From: Streptomyces sp. NRRL WC-3618 | Lineage (GTDB): Bacteria; Actinomycetota; Actinomycetes; Streptomycetales; Streptomycetaceae | Direction of reading: 5' to 3' | Assembly (NCBI RefSeq): GCF_001280005.1 | Contig: NZ_LGDW01000236.1 | Coordinates: 62,001 to 126,000 of the forward strand | Length of the DNA: 64,000 bases | Shown: in pieces, positions 25,673 to 34,404 of the stretch | How positions within the stretch are numbered: the first letter of the stretch is position 1 | Layout: every line of letters begins with the position of its first letter | The notes under the pieces: model-generated | The model's input: only the letters and a program-made list of their open reading frames with translations | What the model was told of the DNA's origin: nothing | The model's database searches: none | Position numbers and translations under genes: made by a program

Positions 25673-26479
25673 ATGGGCGGCTTGCCTGACGAGGGTGGTG
25701 ACCCGGGCGACGTACCGCCGACCCCGCCTCCCGGACCGGATGCCGACCAGGCCGACGACCGCCCGGACGAGGTTCACGAACTGCTGCGGAGGTTGGCCAC
25801 GGCAGCGGACGACGCCCGCCCCGGCGGCGGCGGGAACGCCGCGGCGAAGCTGTGCCGGGCATGCGTGGACCTCATGGACATCAGCGGAGCCTCCGTGTCA
25901 CTGTCCGGCGACGAGGACACCCGGGCGCTGTGGTGGTCGAGCGACGAGACGGCGGGCCGGCTGGCCGAGGCGCAGTACTCGCTGGGCGACGGCCCGTGCC
26001 GCTCCGCCCTGGAGCTCGTGTCCCCGGTGCTGGCCGCCGACCTCGCCGTCCGCCCGGACGCCGCGCGCTGGCCGGTGTTCGCCGAGCAGGCCGTGGCGCT
26101 CGATGTCCGCGCCGTGTTCTCCCTGCCCTTGAGTCCCGGCGGGATCATGGCCCTGGGCACCCTCGACCTCTACCGGCGTACGCCGGGCGCGCTCAGCGAC
26201 CGCGACCGGTCGCTGGCCCTTCCCGCGGCGGACGCCATCACGGACGCCTTCCTCCTGCTCGACCGGCTACCGGACGGCGGCGAACCGGGCCGGTGGATGG
26301 CCGCCGCCGAGAACGACCGGGAGGAGGTCCACCAGGCGACCGGGATGCTCATGGTGTTCCTCGAGCTGGACCCGCGGCAGGCACTGGCCCGGTTGCGCGC
26401 CCACGCTTTCACGCGGGGACAGACGGTGACCGAGGCCGCCCGCGACGTCATCGCGGGAAGGGAGACCCTACGTGACTGA
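25673..26479 (+). CDS. GAF and ANTAR domain protein
   Basis: A 268-aa protein. The GAF domain (about 45-190) includes SLGDGPCRSALEL and RAVFSLPLSPGGIMALGTLDLYR, typical of this actinobacterial group. The C-terminal ANTAR domain (about 205-265) has EVHQATGMLMVFLELDPRQALARLRAHAF. ANTAR domains bind dual-hexaloop RNA and act as antiterminators. ATG 25673 is eight bases after GGAGG; an upstream in-frame GTG overlaps that site. It overlaps the second GAF-ANTAR gene by eight bases. The GAF ligand is unknown. Confidence 0.87.
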   Translation: MGGLPDEGGDPGDVPPTPPPGPDADQADDRPDEVHELLRRLATAADDARPGGGGNAAAKLCRACVDLMDISGASVSLSGDEDTRALWWSSDETAGRLAEAQYSLGDGPCRSALELVSPVLAADLAVRPDAARWPVFAEQAVALDVRAVFSLPLSPGGIMALGTLDLYRRTPGALSDRDRSLALPAADAITDAFLLLDRLPDGGEPGRWMAAAENDREEVHQATGMLMVFLELDPRQALARLRAHAFTRGQTVTEAARDVIAGRETLRD

Positions 26480-27371
26480 CACGCCCGGCAAGGCCACGGC
26501 GAGCGGCGCCATTCTCCGAGCAGGACGACGGGAAGACGGTGACGGCATGACACGCGAACTCGAGATCACGGAGGCGTTCGTGCATCTCACCGACACCTTC
26601 TCCCCTTCAACGGACCCGACCGTGCTGCTCCACCACCTCGTGGACCACAGCCTGCGGCTGTCCTCGGCGGACTCCGCGGGCGTCATGCTCTCCACCGCCC
26701 GGGGAGGCCTGAGGCCCATGGCCGTGTCCGACCGGAGGGCCGAACTCACCGAGGTCTTCCAGGCGCAGAGCGAGCAAGGCCCTTGTGTGGACGCGTTCAG
26801 GAGCGGAACGCCGGTGTACGCGCCGCGCCTGGAGGCGTGCTCGGAGCGCTGGCCGCTGTTCGTCGAACTGGCGGCGCGGGCCGGTTTCGCGGGCGCGCAC
26901 GCACTGCCGATCCGGGTGGGCCACCACACGATCGGCGCCCTCAACCTGCTCACGGAACCCCCGCTCGCCCTGTCGGACGGCGAACTGCGGATGATCCAGG
27001 CGTTCGCCCGGGTCACCGCGGTGTCCCTGATGCACTGGACGTCCACCCCGCTGGAACCCCACGAGATCGTCACCCGTACCCAGGCCGCTCTCTCCCGCAA
27101 GGCCGCCCTGGACACCGCGGCCGGCATGCTCGCCGCCGCCGGTTCGATGTCCCTGGCCGAAGCCGCCGACGCCCTGCTCTCCTACAGTGCCGGTATCGCC
27201 ACCCGTCCGACCGACACGGCCCGAGCACTGGTCGAGCGCACCCTCACGCCCGACGCCGTCCTCGGGCGCGCCGCCGAGGACGGCGTCCTGGCCGGCGGTC
27301 CGGGAACCGACTCCCACCGGCCCGTCCATCTGCCGGACCGTCCCGGAGCGCGGGAGGTCGAAAACGACTGA
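26472..27371 (+). CDS. GAF and ANTAR domain protein (second copy)
   Basis: A 299-aa protein with the same plan as its upstream neighbour: GAF domain (about 35-190; QSEQGPCVDAFRSGTPV, HALPIRVGHHTIGALNLL) and ANTAR-like region (about 200-260; IVTRTQAALSRKAALDTAAGMLAAAGSMSLAEAADALLSY). The second half of the ANTAR domain keeps the AAGML...ALL pattern. GTG 26472 has GGGAG seven bases upstream; an ATG at 26547 is an alternative start nearer the GAF domain. The 8-bp overlap with the preceding gene suggests a coupled pair that could form a heteromer. Confidence 0.85.
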   Translation: MTDTPGKATASGAILRAGRREDGDGMTRELEITEAFVHLTDTFSPSTDPTVLLHHLVDHSLRLSSADSAGVMLSTARGGLRPMAVSDRRAELTEVFQAQSEQGPCVDAFRSGTPVYAPRLEACSERWPLFVELAARAGFAGAHALPIRVGHHTIGALNLLTEPPLALSDGELRMIQAFARVTAVSLMHWTSTPLEPHEIVTRTQAALSRKAALDTAAGMLAAAGSMSLAEAADALLSYSAGIATRPTDTARALVERTLTPDAVLGRAAEDGVLAGGPGTDSHRPVHLPDRPGAREVEND

Positions 27372-27458
27372 TCCCGCCGACATGCCCGGGAGGACGGCAG
27401 AGCAGCCGCAGAGCGCGGCGCCGCAGCACGGCCCACCGACGCCGAGGAGGCCATCGCC

Positions 27459-28274
27459 ATGACCGACACACATCTTCCGGGGCACCCGCGCCGAGCCGCC
27501 GTGGTCACCGGAGCCGACTCCGGGATCGGCAGAGCCGTCGCGGTGGCCCTCGCCGCACGGGGGACGGACGTCGGGATCACCTGGCACACCGACAAGGCGG
27601 GGGCCGAGGAGACCGCCGAGGAGGTACGCGGGCACGGACGGCGAGCCGTCGTCGCCCGGCTCGATCTGACCGAGCTGCCGGAGGCGGCCGGTGTGATCGA
27701 TGGCCTCGCCGGGGAACTGGGGCGCCTCGACGTCCTGGTCAACAACGCCGGAACCGGCACCGCCACACCGTTCCTGGACATCACCCTCGACACCTTCCGT
27801 CAGGTGATCGACGTTGATCTCGCCGGACCGTTCCTGTGCTCGCAGCTCGCGGCGCGGCGCATGATCGCCCAGGGCACCGGTGGCCGGATCGTCAACATCA
27901 CCTCCGTGCACGAGCACCAGCCGCGGGTGGGAGCCGCCCCCTACTGCGCGGCCAAGGGAGGGCTTGGCCTGCTCACCCAGGTGATGGCCCTGGAACTCGC
28001 CGAACACGGCATCACGGTGAACGCGGTCGCCCCCGGGGAGATCGCCACACCGATGACCGGCCAGGAGGACGAGGACGTCCGTCGGATCTCACGGCCGGGA
28101 GTCCCCCTCGGCCGTCCCGGGGACGCCCGGGAGGTCGCCGCCGTCGTCGCCTTCCTCACCGGTGACGAGGCCTCGTATGTGACAGGCGCTTCCTGGGCCG
28201 TGGACGGGGGCATGCTTCGTATGGGTCCGATGGCCGGCTCTCACCTGCCGGACGACCAGTGGCGTCGTCCCTGA
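27459..28274 (+). CDS. Short-chain dehydrogenase/reductase
   Basis: A 271-aa classical SDR: TGADSGIG cofactor motif (about 18-25), NNAGTG, Ser in NITSVHEH, the YCAAKGG active site, and the C-terminal YVTGASWAVDGGM. These are features of the glucose-dehydrogenase/3-oxoacyl-ACP-reductase-like group. ATG 27459 follows GAGGAGG. It lies 87 bp after the GAF-ANTAR pair on the same strand. The substrate is not determinable. Confidence 0.88.
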   Translation: MTDTHLPGHPRRAAVVTGADSGIGRAVAVALAARGTDVGITWHTDKAGAEETAEEVRGHGRRAVVARLDLTELPEAAGVIDGLAGELGRLDVLVNNAGTGTATPFLDITLDTFRQVIDVDLAGPFLCSQLAARRMIAQGTGGRIVNITSVHEHQPRVGAAPYCAAKGGLGLLTQVMALELAEHGITVNAVAPGEIATPMTGQEDEDVRRISRPGVPLGRPGDAREVAAVVAFLTGDEASYVTGASWAVDGGMLRMGPMAGSHLPDDQWRRP

Positions 28275-28327
28275 TCCCGCGCCCCCTCACAGCGCAGGGT
28301 CGACGTCCGCCCCGCGGAACGTCCGAT

Positions 28328-28978
28328 TCAAGCCGAGGTGACCGGCAGGACGTCGGGGGACAGCGCGCCGGCGTGGGCTGAGGCACTGGTCATGCGGCGG
28401 AGGTGGTGGCGGCGGCAAAGGACCTCGTAACCGATCTCCTCCGCCGGCCGGTTGACGTCGCCGACGACCACCTGAGCGCCCTCGACCACCATCTTCCCGC
28501 CCACCGTACGGGCGTTGTGCGTGGCCCGAGCGCCGCACCAGCACAGGGCCTCCACCTGGAGCGCCTCGATCCGGTCGGCCAGTTCGATCAGCCGCTGCGA
28601 GCCGGGAAAAAGCTTGGTGCGGAAGTCCGTGGTGATGCCGAAGGCAAAGACGTCGAGCCCGAGGTCGTCCACGACCCGGGCCAACTGGTCGATCTGCTCC
28701 GGCGAGAGGAACTGCGCCTCGTCGACGATCACATAGTCGACCTTGCCGCCTTGGGACAACTGAGCGACCAGATACCCGCACAGGTCCATCCCCTCGGCGA
28801 CCTCGACAGCCTCCGTGACCAGGCCCAGCCGCGAGGACAGCTTCCCTTCGCCCGCCCGGTCATCCCGTGTGAAGATCACACCTTGAAGCCCCCTGGCTGA
28901 CCGGTTATGTCCGATCTGGAGCGCCAAAGTACTTTTCCCGCAATCCATAGTGCCGGAGAAAAACACCAACTCGGGCAT
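28328..28978 (-). CDS. tdk: Thymidine kinase
   Basis: A 216-aa type II thymidine kinase that phosphorylates thymidine for salvage. Walker A is GTMDCGKST (residues 9-17), the catalytic-base region is VDEAQFLS, the thymidine lasso includes GITTDFRTKLF, and the structural zinc is held by CWC near 150 and a C-terminal CRRHH. ATG 28978 sits directly before the conserved PELVFFSGTMDCGK; a longer frame reaches 29026 without support. It is convergent with the SDR gene, marking the edge back into core genes. Confidence 0.92.
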   Translation of the reverse strand: MPELVFFSGTMDCGKSTLALQIGHNRSARGLQGVIFTRDDRAGEGKLSSRLGLVTEAVEVAEGMDLCGYLVAQLSQGGKVDYVIVDEAQFLSPEQIDQLARVVDDLGLDVFAFGITTDFRTKLFPGSQRLIELADRIEALQVEALCWCGARATHNARTVGGKMVVEGAQVVVGDVNRPAEEIGYEVLCRRHHLRRMTSASAHAGALSPDVLPVTSA

Positions 28979-29072
28979 GGGCAGTTGAGCACCTTTCGGC
29001 GAGGTAGACGCGACACGCGGGAACACGGAGGACTGGAGGAGGGCCGGAGGTACCGCTGGGCGCGGACGGGCC

Positions 29073-30263
29073 TCAGGAGCGTACTTGCAGGAGCGGGACG
29101 AGCTGTTCCGCAGGGGTCATCGAACCGTGGTTGCCGACCATCGCCGACTCCCTCGGCTCCCGCTCGGAGGCGACGATCAGGACGTCGTCCCGGGCCGCCG
29201 CGACCACGTCGCCGATCCGCCCGTACACCCGCTCGTCGACCGTCGGCCCGAACCAGCCCGCCGTGATCGCCTCGTCCCGTGAGGCCACCCAGAACTGCTC
29301 GCCGAGCACCTCGCGCCAGCAGGTCAGTACGTCGGCCTCGGCACCCGGCACCGCGTACACATGCCGCGCCCGGCCCTCGCCGCCCAACAGGGCGACGCCG
29401 GCGCGCAGTTCCCAGTCCTCGTCGAAGTCGATGCGGTGCTGTTCGTCGAACGGGATGTCGATCATGCCGTGGTCGGCGGTGACGTACAGCGCGGCGCGTG
29501 GCGGGAGTTGTTCCGCCAGCCGCTGGACGAGCCGGTCGACGTACATGAGCTGACCGCGCCAGGCGTCCGAGTCGACGCCGAAGCGGTGGCCCTTGCCGTC
29601 CACCTCCGCGTAGTACGTGTAGACCAACGAGCGGTCACCGGCGGCCAGTTGTTCGGCCGCGAGGTCCATGCGGTCCTCGCCGGTGAGCTTCCCCCGGAAC
29701 GTGCCGCCGCTGAGTGCGATCTTCGTCAGCGGGGTGTTCTCGAAGGTCGGCGAGGAGACCTGGGCCGTGTGCACACCCGCCTTGTGGGCCAGTTGGAAGA
29801 CCGTGGGGTACGGCTGCCACGCGCGCGGGTCCGTCCACGGCTGCCAGCGCAGCTGGTTCATCAGCTCGCCGGTGGCCGGATCGCGCACCGTATAGCCGGG
29901 CAGGCCGTGCGCGCCCGGCGGCAGCCCGGTGCCGACGGAGGCGAGTGAGGTGGCGGTGGTCGCCGGGTAGCCGGTGGTGATCGGCCGGCCCGTGTCACCG
30001 CGCGAGCTGCTCATGAGCGAGCTCATGAAAGGGGCTTCGTCGGGGTGGGCCCGCAACTGCTCCCAGCCCAGCCCGTCGATCAGGAACACACAGTTCCGGT
30101 CGGCGGGCGTCAGCTCGGGGATCGCCGGGGACATGCCCGGTACGTCCATGCCGGCGGCCAGCGTGGGCAGCAGGTCGGCGAGCGAGCCCGTGCCGTAGTG
30201 CGGGACGGGTGCGGAAGATACGGCCAGCGGCTCCGGGTGGTCCCAGGTGATCGGGTGGGACAT
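29073..30263 (-). CDS. Alkaline phosphatase family protein (type I phosphodiesterase/nucleotide pyrophosphatase)
   Basis: A 396-aa protein of the alkaline phosphatase superfamily. LIDGLGWEQLRAH holds the first metal-binding Asp, TGYPATTATSLASVGTG the nucleophilic Thr/Ser, EVDGKGHRFGVDSD and TADHGMIDIP further metal ligands, and AMVGNHGSMTP the final His. No signal peptide is visible, so it is probably cytoplasmic. Its ATG overlaps the stop of the DUF5998 gene (TGATG), implying coupling. The substrate is unknown. Confidence 0.88.
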   Translation of the reverse strand: MSHPITWDHPEPLAVSSAPVPHYGTGSLADLLPTLAAGMDVPGMSPAIPELTPADRNCVFLIDGLGWEQLRAHPDEAPFMSSLMSSSRGDTGRPITTGYPATTATSLASVGTGLPPGAHGLPGYTVRDPATGELMNQLRWQPWTDPRAWQPYPTVFQLAHKAGVHTAQVSSPTFENTPLTKIALSGGTFRGKLTGEDRMDLAAEQLAAGDRSLVYTYYAEVDGKGHRFGVDSDAWRGQLMYVDRLVQRLAEQLPPRAALYVTADHGMIDIPFDEQHRIDFDEDWELRAGVALLGGEGRARHVYAVPGAEADVLTCWREVLGEQFWVASRDEAITAGWFGPTVDERVYGRIGDVVAAARDDVLIVASEREPRESAMVGNHGSMTPAEQLVPLLQVRS

Positions 30264-30850
30264 CAGCGGGTGACGTCCGCGGTCGCTTCCGAGAGTGCCT
30301 GGGCGAAGACGAGGGCCTGGCGGACCGTCTCCGGGCCGTCACCCGCCTCGCTGACGCGCAGGCTCAGGTCGTCCGCCGTCGAGCTGCCCGTGTAGCCGTG
30401 GTCCGCCTCGCAGTTGGGGTCCCCGCAGGCGGCCGGCTCCAGGTCGATGCGGGCGACGGCGCCCCAGCCGATGGTCAGGACGACCTCGCGGGGCAGCGTG
30501 CCCGGCGTGTACGACTCCGGGTTGGCGACGACCCGGCTGACGACCACGGACGAGATCCGGCCGAGCTTCACGGACTCCGTGGACGTGGTGGCGTACGGCG
30601 TCGGGGACGTGGTGTCCTCGGCCTGCTCGTCGGTGTGGCTGACGATGAAACGGTTGCCCGTGAGGACGAGCACGGTCACGTGCCGACGCACCTCGTTCGC
30701 GTCGAATGTCGTCTCCTGGTGGACCAGGTACGACCGGATGGAGTCGCCGCCGATCGCGGCCTCCACCGCCTCGGCCACGAGGGCCGGGTAGTAGCCGCTG
30801 CGCTCGATCGCCGCTCGCAGCCCCTGGGTCGACGTACTGGTCTTGGCCAT
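30263..30850 (-). CDS. DUF5998 family protein
   Basis: A 195-aa protein conserved across actinobacteria, beginning MAKTSTSTQGLRAAIERSGYY. It contains FIVSHTDEQ, a beta-rich middle and a short cysteine-containing segment ACGDPNCEADHGYTG. No membrane segment, signal peptide or known catalytic motif is seen. It is translationally coupled to the phosphodiesterase downstream. Its function is not established; constant pairing with the phosphodiesterase suggests a linked role. Confidence 0.85.
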   Translation of the reverse strand: MAKTSTSTQGLRAAIERSGYYPALVAEAVEAAIGGDSIRSYLVHQETTFDANEVRRHVTVLVLTGNRFIVSHTDEQAEDTTSPTPYATTSTESVKLGRISSVVVSRVVANPESYTPGTLPREVVLTIGWGAVARIDLEPAACGDPNCEADHGYTGSSTADDLSLRVSEAGDGPETVRQALVFAQALSEATADVTR

Positions 30851-30890
30851 GTGCCCATCCTACGGGGGCCCACTGACTGCGAGGCACCGC

Positions 30891-33773
30891 TCAGTACACA
30901 GGAAGTGTCCTGGGACCCAGGTCGTCACGGACGGGCGGCGGCGCCAGCCGCACCGACGCCCCGAGGACGCTCAGGCCCTGCTGCGCGACGACCACCGGTT
31001 CCAGGGACACCGCGATGACCTCGGGGTGGTCGTCGACGAGCCGCGACACCCTGAGCAGCAGCTCTTCCAGCGCACCGCTGTCGACCGGTGCGGAGCCGCG
31101 CCAGCCGAAGAGGATCGGTGCCGTCCGGATCGACCGGATCAGTGCGGCCGCGTCACGGTCGGTGACCGGTATCAGCCGGTGCGCGATGTCCCCGAGCAGC
31201 TGCGAGGCGGGCCCGGCGAGCCCGAAGGAGAGCACCGCGCCGGCCGCCGGGTCGATCACCGCCCGTACGACGGTGTCGACGCCCCGCGGTGCCATCCCCT
31301 GGACGACGGGCCGCACCTGGTCCGGGTTCCCGAAGAGGCCGGTCAGTTCGGCGTACGCCCGCCGCAGTTGCTCCTCGTCCGCGAGGTCCAGGCGTACGCC
31401 GCCCAGGTCGGCGCGGTGTCGCAGGTGCGGGGCGGTGGCCTTGAGGGCGACGGGGTAACCGATGGTCCGCGCGGCGGCCACGGCGTCGTCGGGGCTCGGG
31501 GCGGCCAGGGCGCCACGCACCGGGATGCCGTACGTCCCGAGGAGCTCGCGCGTCTCCTCCGTACCGAGGGTGAGTCCCTGTCCACGCGCGAGGAGCCCGC
31601 CGATCAGGTCGGCGGCACGCTTCTCGTCGATGTCCGCGTCGATGGACTCGGGCACCTTTCCGGGCTCGGCGGCCTCCCGCCGCCACTGCGCGTACTTCAC
31701 GGCTTCCCCGAGGGCCCGCACGGCCCGCTCTGCGGCGGGGTAGGCGGGGATGAGACGTGAGCAGGAGTCGGGGGCGGGCGAGGACGAGGGCTGGGGCGGG
31801 CCTGCGGGTGGCTGTTTCGCCACTGCCGTGGGCGGGCGTTCCGCGGGGCGGAACGGGTGCGCACCGCCCGTGGTGCCGGATGCGGGTGAACCCGCCTGTG
31901 GTGCCGTGCTGGTCGCGGCCGACAGCGCCTCCGCCAGCCCGCCCAGCTCCACGTGGACCACCAGCACCGGTTTCCCCGGTACCTCCGCCGCGGCCGACCG
32001 GAGCGCCTCGGCCAACGCGGCGTCCCGGGCGGAGGCCTCCCCGACGGTGGGGATCGCGGTGACGACGACCGCGTCGCACGTATCGCCCGCCAGCGCCTGG
32101 GCCAACGCCCGGTGGAAGTCCTCGGGCGACGCCCCCGTCGTCAGATCCAGCGGGGGCAGCGGCATCAGCCCCTCGGACAGACACGCGTCGTACGTCAGCA
32201 GTCCCAGCGACTCCGAGTTCCCGAGGATCGCCACCCGCGGCCCGGCGGGCAGTGGCTGCCGGGCCAGCAGCAGCCCCGCGTCGACCAGTTCGGTGATCGT
32301 GTCCACCCGGATCACCCCGGCCTGCCGCAGCAGCTCCGACACCGTCGCGTGGGACAGCCGCGTCGCCTGTACGGCATGCCCCTGGGGAGCGGCGCCACTG
32401 TGCCGCGCCCCCTGCACGACCACCAGCGGCTTCGCCGCCGCCGTGCGCCGCGCGAGGCGCGTGAACTTGCGCGGGTTGCCGATGGATTCGAGGTACATGA
32501 GGACGACGTCGGTGTCCGGGTCGTCGTACCAGTACTGGAGTACGTCGTTGCCGGACACGTCGGCCCGGTTGCCGGACGAGACGAAGGTCGACACGCCGGT
32601 GACCCCGGTGACGCCTCCCCCGCGCCGGTGCAGCCGGGACAACAGCGCGATCCCGACGGCCCCGGACTGTGCGAACAGGCCGATCCGCCCGGGCCTCGGC
32701 ATCTCGGGCGCGAGTGACGCGTTCAGCCGGACGTCCGGAGCCGTGTTGATGACGCCGAAGGCGTTGGGGCCGATGATGCGCATCCCGTACGTGCGCGCGT
32801 GCCGTACGAGTTCACGCTGCCGCTCCCGTCCCTCGGGGCCGCTCTCCGCGTACCCGGCGGAGAGCACGACGAGGCCCTGCACGCCGTGCTCACCGCACTC
32901 GGTGACGACATCGGGGACGTACGCGGCCGGGACGGCGACGACCACGAGGTCGACGGGGCCCTCGATGTCGCGCACCGATCGGCGGGCCGGGCATCCGTCG
33001 ATGTCCTTCTGGTCCTCCGGGAACGCGCTGTTGACGGCGTACAGGTCACCGGTGAAACCGGCGTCCCTGATGTGGTCGAGGACGCTGCGGCCGACGCCGC
33101 CGGGGGCGCGGCCGACGCCGACGACAGCCACTGCGCCCGGGGCGAGCAGTCGCCGTACGGAGCGCGCCTCGGCCCGCTGCTCACGCGCGCGTTGGACGGC
33201 GAGCGAGCGGTCGGTGGGCTCCAGGTCGAACTCCAGGCGTACGACACCGTCCTCGAAGCTGCGCTTCTGGGTGTACCCGGCGTCCGTGAACACCTTGATC
33301 ATCTTGGTGTTGGCCGGCAGCACCTCGGCGGCGAAGCGGCGGATGCCGCGCTCGCGGGCGACGGCCCCGATGTGTTCGAGGAGGGCGGACGCGACACCTC
33401 GGCCCTGGTGCGCGTCCTGCACCAGGAAAGCGACCTCGGCCTCGTTGGCGGGAGCGGAGGCGGGCAGTCCGTCGGCATCAATCCGGTCATAGCGTACGGT
33501 GGCGATGAACTCGCCGCCGACCGTGGCCGCGAGCCCCACCCGGTCCACGAAGTCGTGGTGGGTGAAGCGGTGGACGTCCTTTGCGGACAGGCGTGGATAC
33601 GGCGCGAAGAAGCGGTAGTACTTCGACTCGTCCGAAACCTGCTCGTAGAAGCTGACCAGCCGGTCGGCGTCGTCCGCCGTGATGGGCCGGATGCGGGCGG
33701 TTCCGCCGTCACGCAGCACGACGTCCGCCTCCCAGTGGGCGGGGTACTCGTGCCGGTCCGACGAGTTCTGCAT
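30891..33773 (-). CDS. GNAT acetyltransferase fused to NDP-forming acyl-CoA synthetase domains (Pat-like)
   Basis: A 960-aa multidomain protein. The N-terminal GNAT domain (about 1-190) has LVQDAHQGRGVASALLEHI for acetyl-CoA. It is followed by a CoA-binding Rossmann domain (about 210-340; VAVVGVGRAPGGVGRSV), succinyl-CoA-ligase-like domains (IGLFAQSGAVGIAL, AILGNSESLG) and a C-terminal ATP-grasp domain (LLGTYGIPV, VALKATAPHLRHRADLGGV). A proline-rich linker lies around 650-700. Related proteins acetylate lysines, including acetyl-CoA synthetase. ATG 33773 begins the GNAT region. Confidence 0.9.
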   Translation of the reverse strand: MQNSSDRHEYPAHWEADVVLRDGGTARIRPITADDADRLVSFYEQVSDESKYYRFFAPYPRLSAKDVHRFTHHDFVDRVGLAATVGGEFIATVRYDRIDADGLPASAPANEAEVAFLVQDAHQGRGVASALLEHIGAVARERGIRRFAAEVLPANTKMIKVFTDAGYTQKRSFEDGVVRLEFDLEPTDRSLAVQRAREQRAEARSVRRLLAPGAVAVVGVGRAPGGVGRSVLDHIRDAGFTGDLYAVNSAFPEDQKDIDGCPARRSVRDIEGPVDLVVVAVPAAYVPDVVTECGEHGVQGLVVLSAGYAESGPEGRERQRELVRHARTYGMRIIGPNAFGVINTAPDVRLNASLAPEMPRPGRIGLFAQSGAVGIALLSRLHRRGGGVTGVTGVSTFVSSGNRADVSGNDVLQYWYDDPDTDVVLMYLESIGNPRKFTRLARRTAAAKPLVVVQGARHSGAAPQGHAVQATRLSHATVSELLRQAGVIRVDTITELVDAGLLLARQPLPAGPRVAILGNSESLGLLTYDACLSEGLMPLPPLDLTTGASPEDFHRALAQALAGDTCDAVVVTAIPTVGEASARDAALAEALRSAAAEVPGKPVLVVHVELGGLAEALSAATSTAPQAGSPASGTTGGAHPFRPAERPPTAVAKQPPAGPPQPSSSPAPDSCSRLIPAYPAAERAVRALGEAVKYAQWRREAAEPGKVPESIDADIDEKRAADLIGGLLARGQGLTLGTEETRELLGTYGIPVRGALAAPSPDDAVAAARTIGYPVALKATAPHLRHRADLGGVRLDLADEEQLRRAYAELTGLFGNPDQVRPVVQGMAPRGVDTVVRAVIDPAAGAVLSFGLAGPASQLLGDIAHRLIPVTDRDAAALIRSIRTAPILFGWRGSAPVDSGALEELLLRVSRLVDDHPEVIAVSLEPVVVAQQGLSVLGASVRLAPPPVRDDLGPRTLPVY

Positions 33774-33910
33774 GCGCCCCAGAGTACGGCTCGCGTCCGA
33801 CAACGTCGCAGGGCAGGCTGTGGGGACCGAAGTCGGGCCCAGGCCGGGGTTCGAACGCGGTTCCGGGACGGGTTTCGGCCCGCCTTCCGGCACGCTTCAC
33901 GCTATGGAAC

Positions 33911-33926
33911 AATGGTCTAGACAACC
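33911..33926 (+). promoter_or_regulatory. DasR-type operator (dre site) upstream of ptsH
   Basis: AATGGTCTAGACAACC, centred on the palindrome TGGTCTAGACAA, closely matches the DasR consensus (ACTGGTCTAGACCACT). It lies 24 bases before the ptsH start. DasR is the Streptomyces GntR repressor that links N-acetylglucosamine metabolism to PTS genes, and ptsH is a known target in S. coelicolor. Confidence 0.8.
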
Positions 33927-33950
33927 TGAGACAGTGAAGGGCAGCATCAC

Positions 33951-34232
33951 ATGGCTGAGCGCCGCGTCAACGTCGGCTGGGCGGAGGGCCTCCACGCCCG
34001 CCCCGCCTCCATCTTCGTCCGTGCGGCCACGGCCGCCGGCGTCCCCATGACGATCGCCAAGGCCGACGGCAACCCCGTCAACGCGGCCTCCATGCTGGCG
34101 GTCCTCGGCCTGGGCGCCCAGGGCGGCGAGGAGATCGTCCTCGCGTCCGAAGCGGAGGGCGCCGACGCGGCGCTCGACCGCCTGGCGAAGCTGGTGGCCG
34201 AGGGACTCGAGGAACTTCCCGAAACGGTCTGA
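33951..34232 (+). CDS. ptsH: HPr, phosphocarrier protein of the PTS
   Basis: A 93-aa HPr. The phosphorylated His15 is in EGLHARPAS, and the regulatory-site region reads NAASMLAVLGLGAQGGEEI, where the serine of Firmicute HPr would lie. HPr passes phosphate from enzyme I to the sugar-specific EIIA domains, for N-acetylglucosamine and fructose in streptomycetes. A dre site precedes it and a strong terminator follows, so it forms a single-gene transcript. Confidence 0.95.
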   Translation: MAERRVNVGWAEGLHARPASIFVRAATAAGVPMTIAKADGNPVNAASMLAVLGLGAQGGEEIVLASEAEGADAALDRLAKLVAEGLEELPETV

Positions 34233-34301
34233 GGAACCCCGCGGGGTCCTCGATTGACGGTGGCGGCGGACGCCACTTCAAAAGCACCATCCGCACACGG
34301 C

Positions 34302-34334
34302 GAAGGGCCCGCCCGAATATCGGGTGGGCCCTTC
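34302..34334. terminator. Terminator between ptsH and the GntR regulator
   Basis: GAAGGGCCC-G-CCCGA, loop ATA, TCGGG-T-GGGCCCTTC: a 15-bp stem with one G-T wobble. It lies between convergent genes and can end both transcripts. Confidence 0.85.
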
Positions 34335-34404
34335 GCAATTCCCGGCCAAGGGCAGCGGAAATAGTCCCCCGCGAATTCAACCCTCTTTGTATACGGCGCC
34401 CGTG

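Noticed and set aside
33838..33862. GGGGTTCGAAC upstream of the GNAT fusion gene, resembling a tRNA T-loop
   Set aside because: No cloverleaf can be drawn around it; it sits in the promoter gap between the GNAT fusion gene and ptsH.
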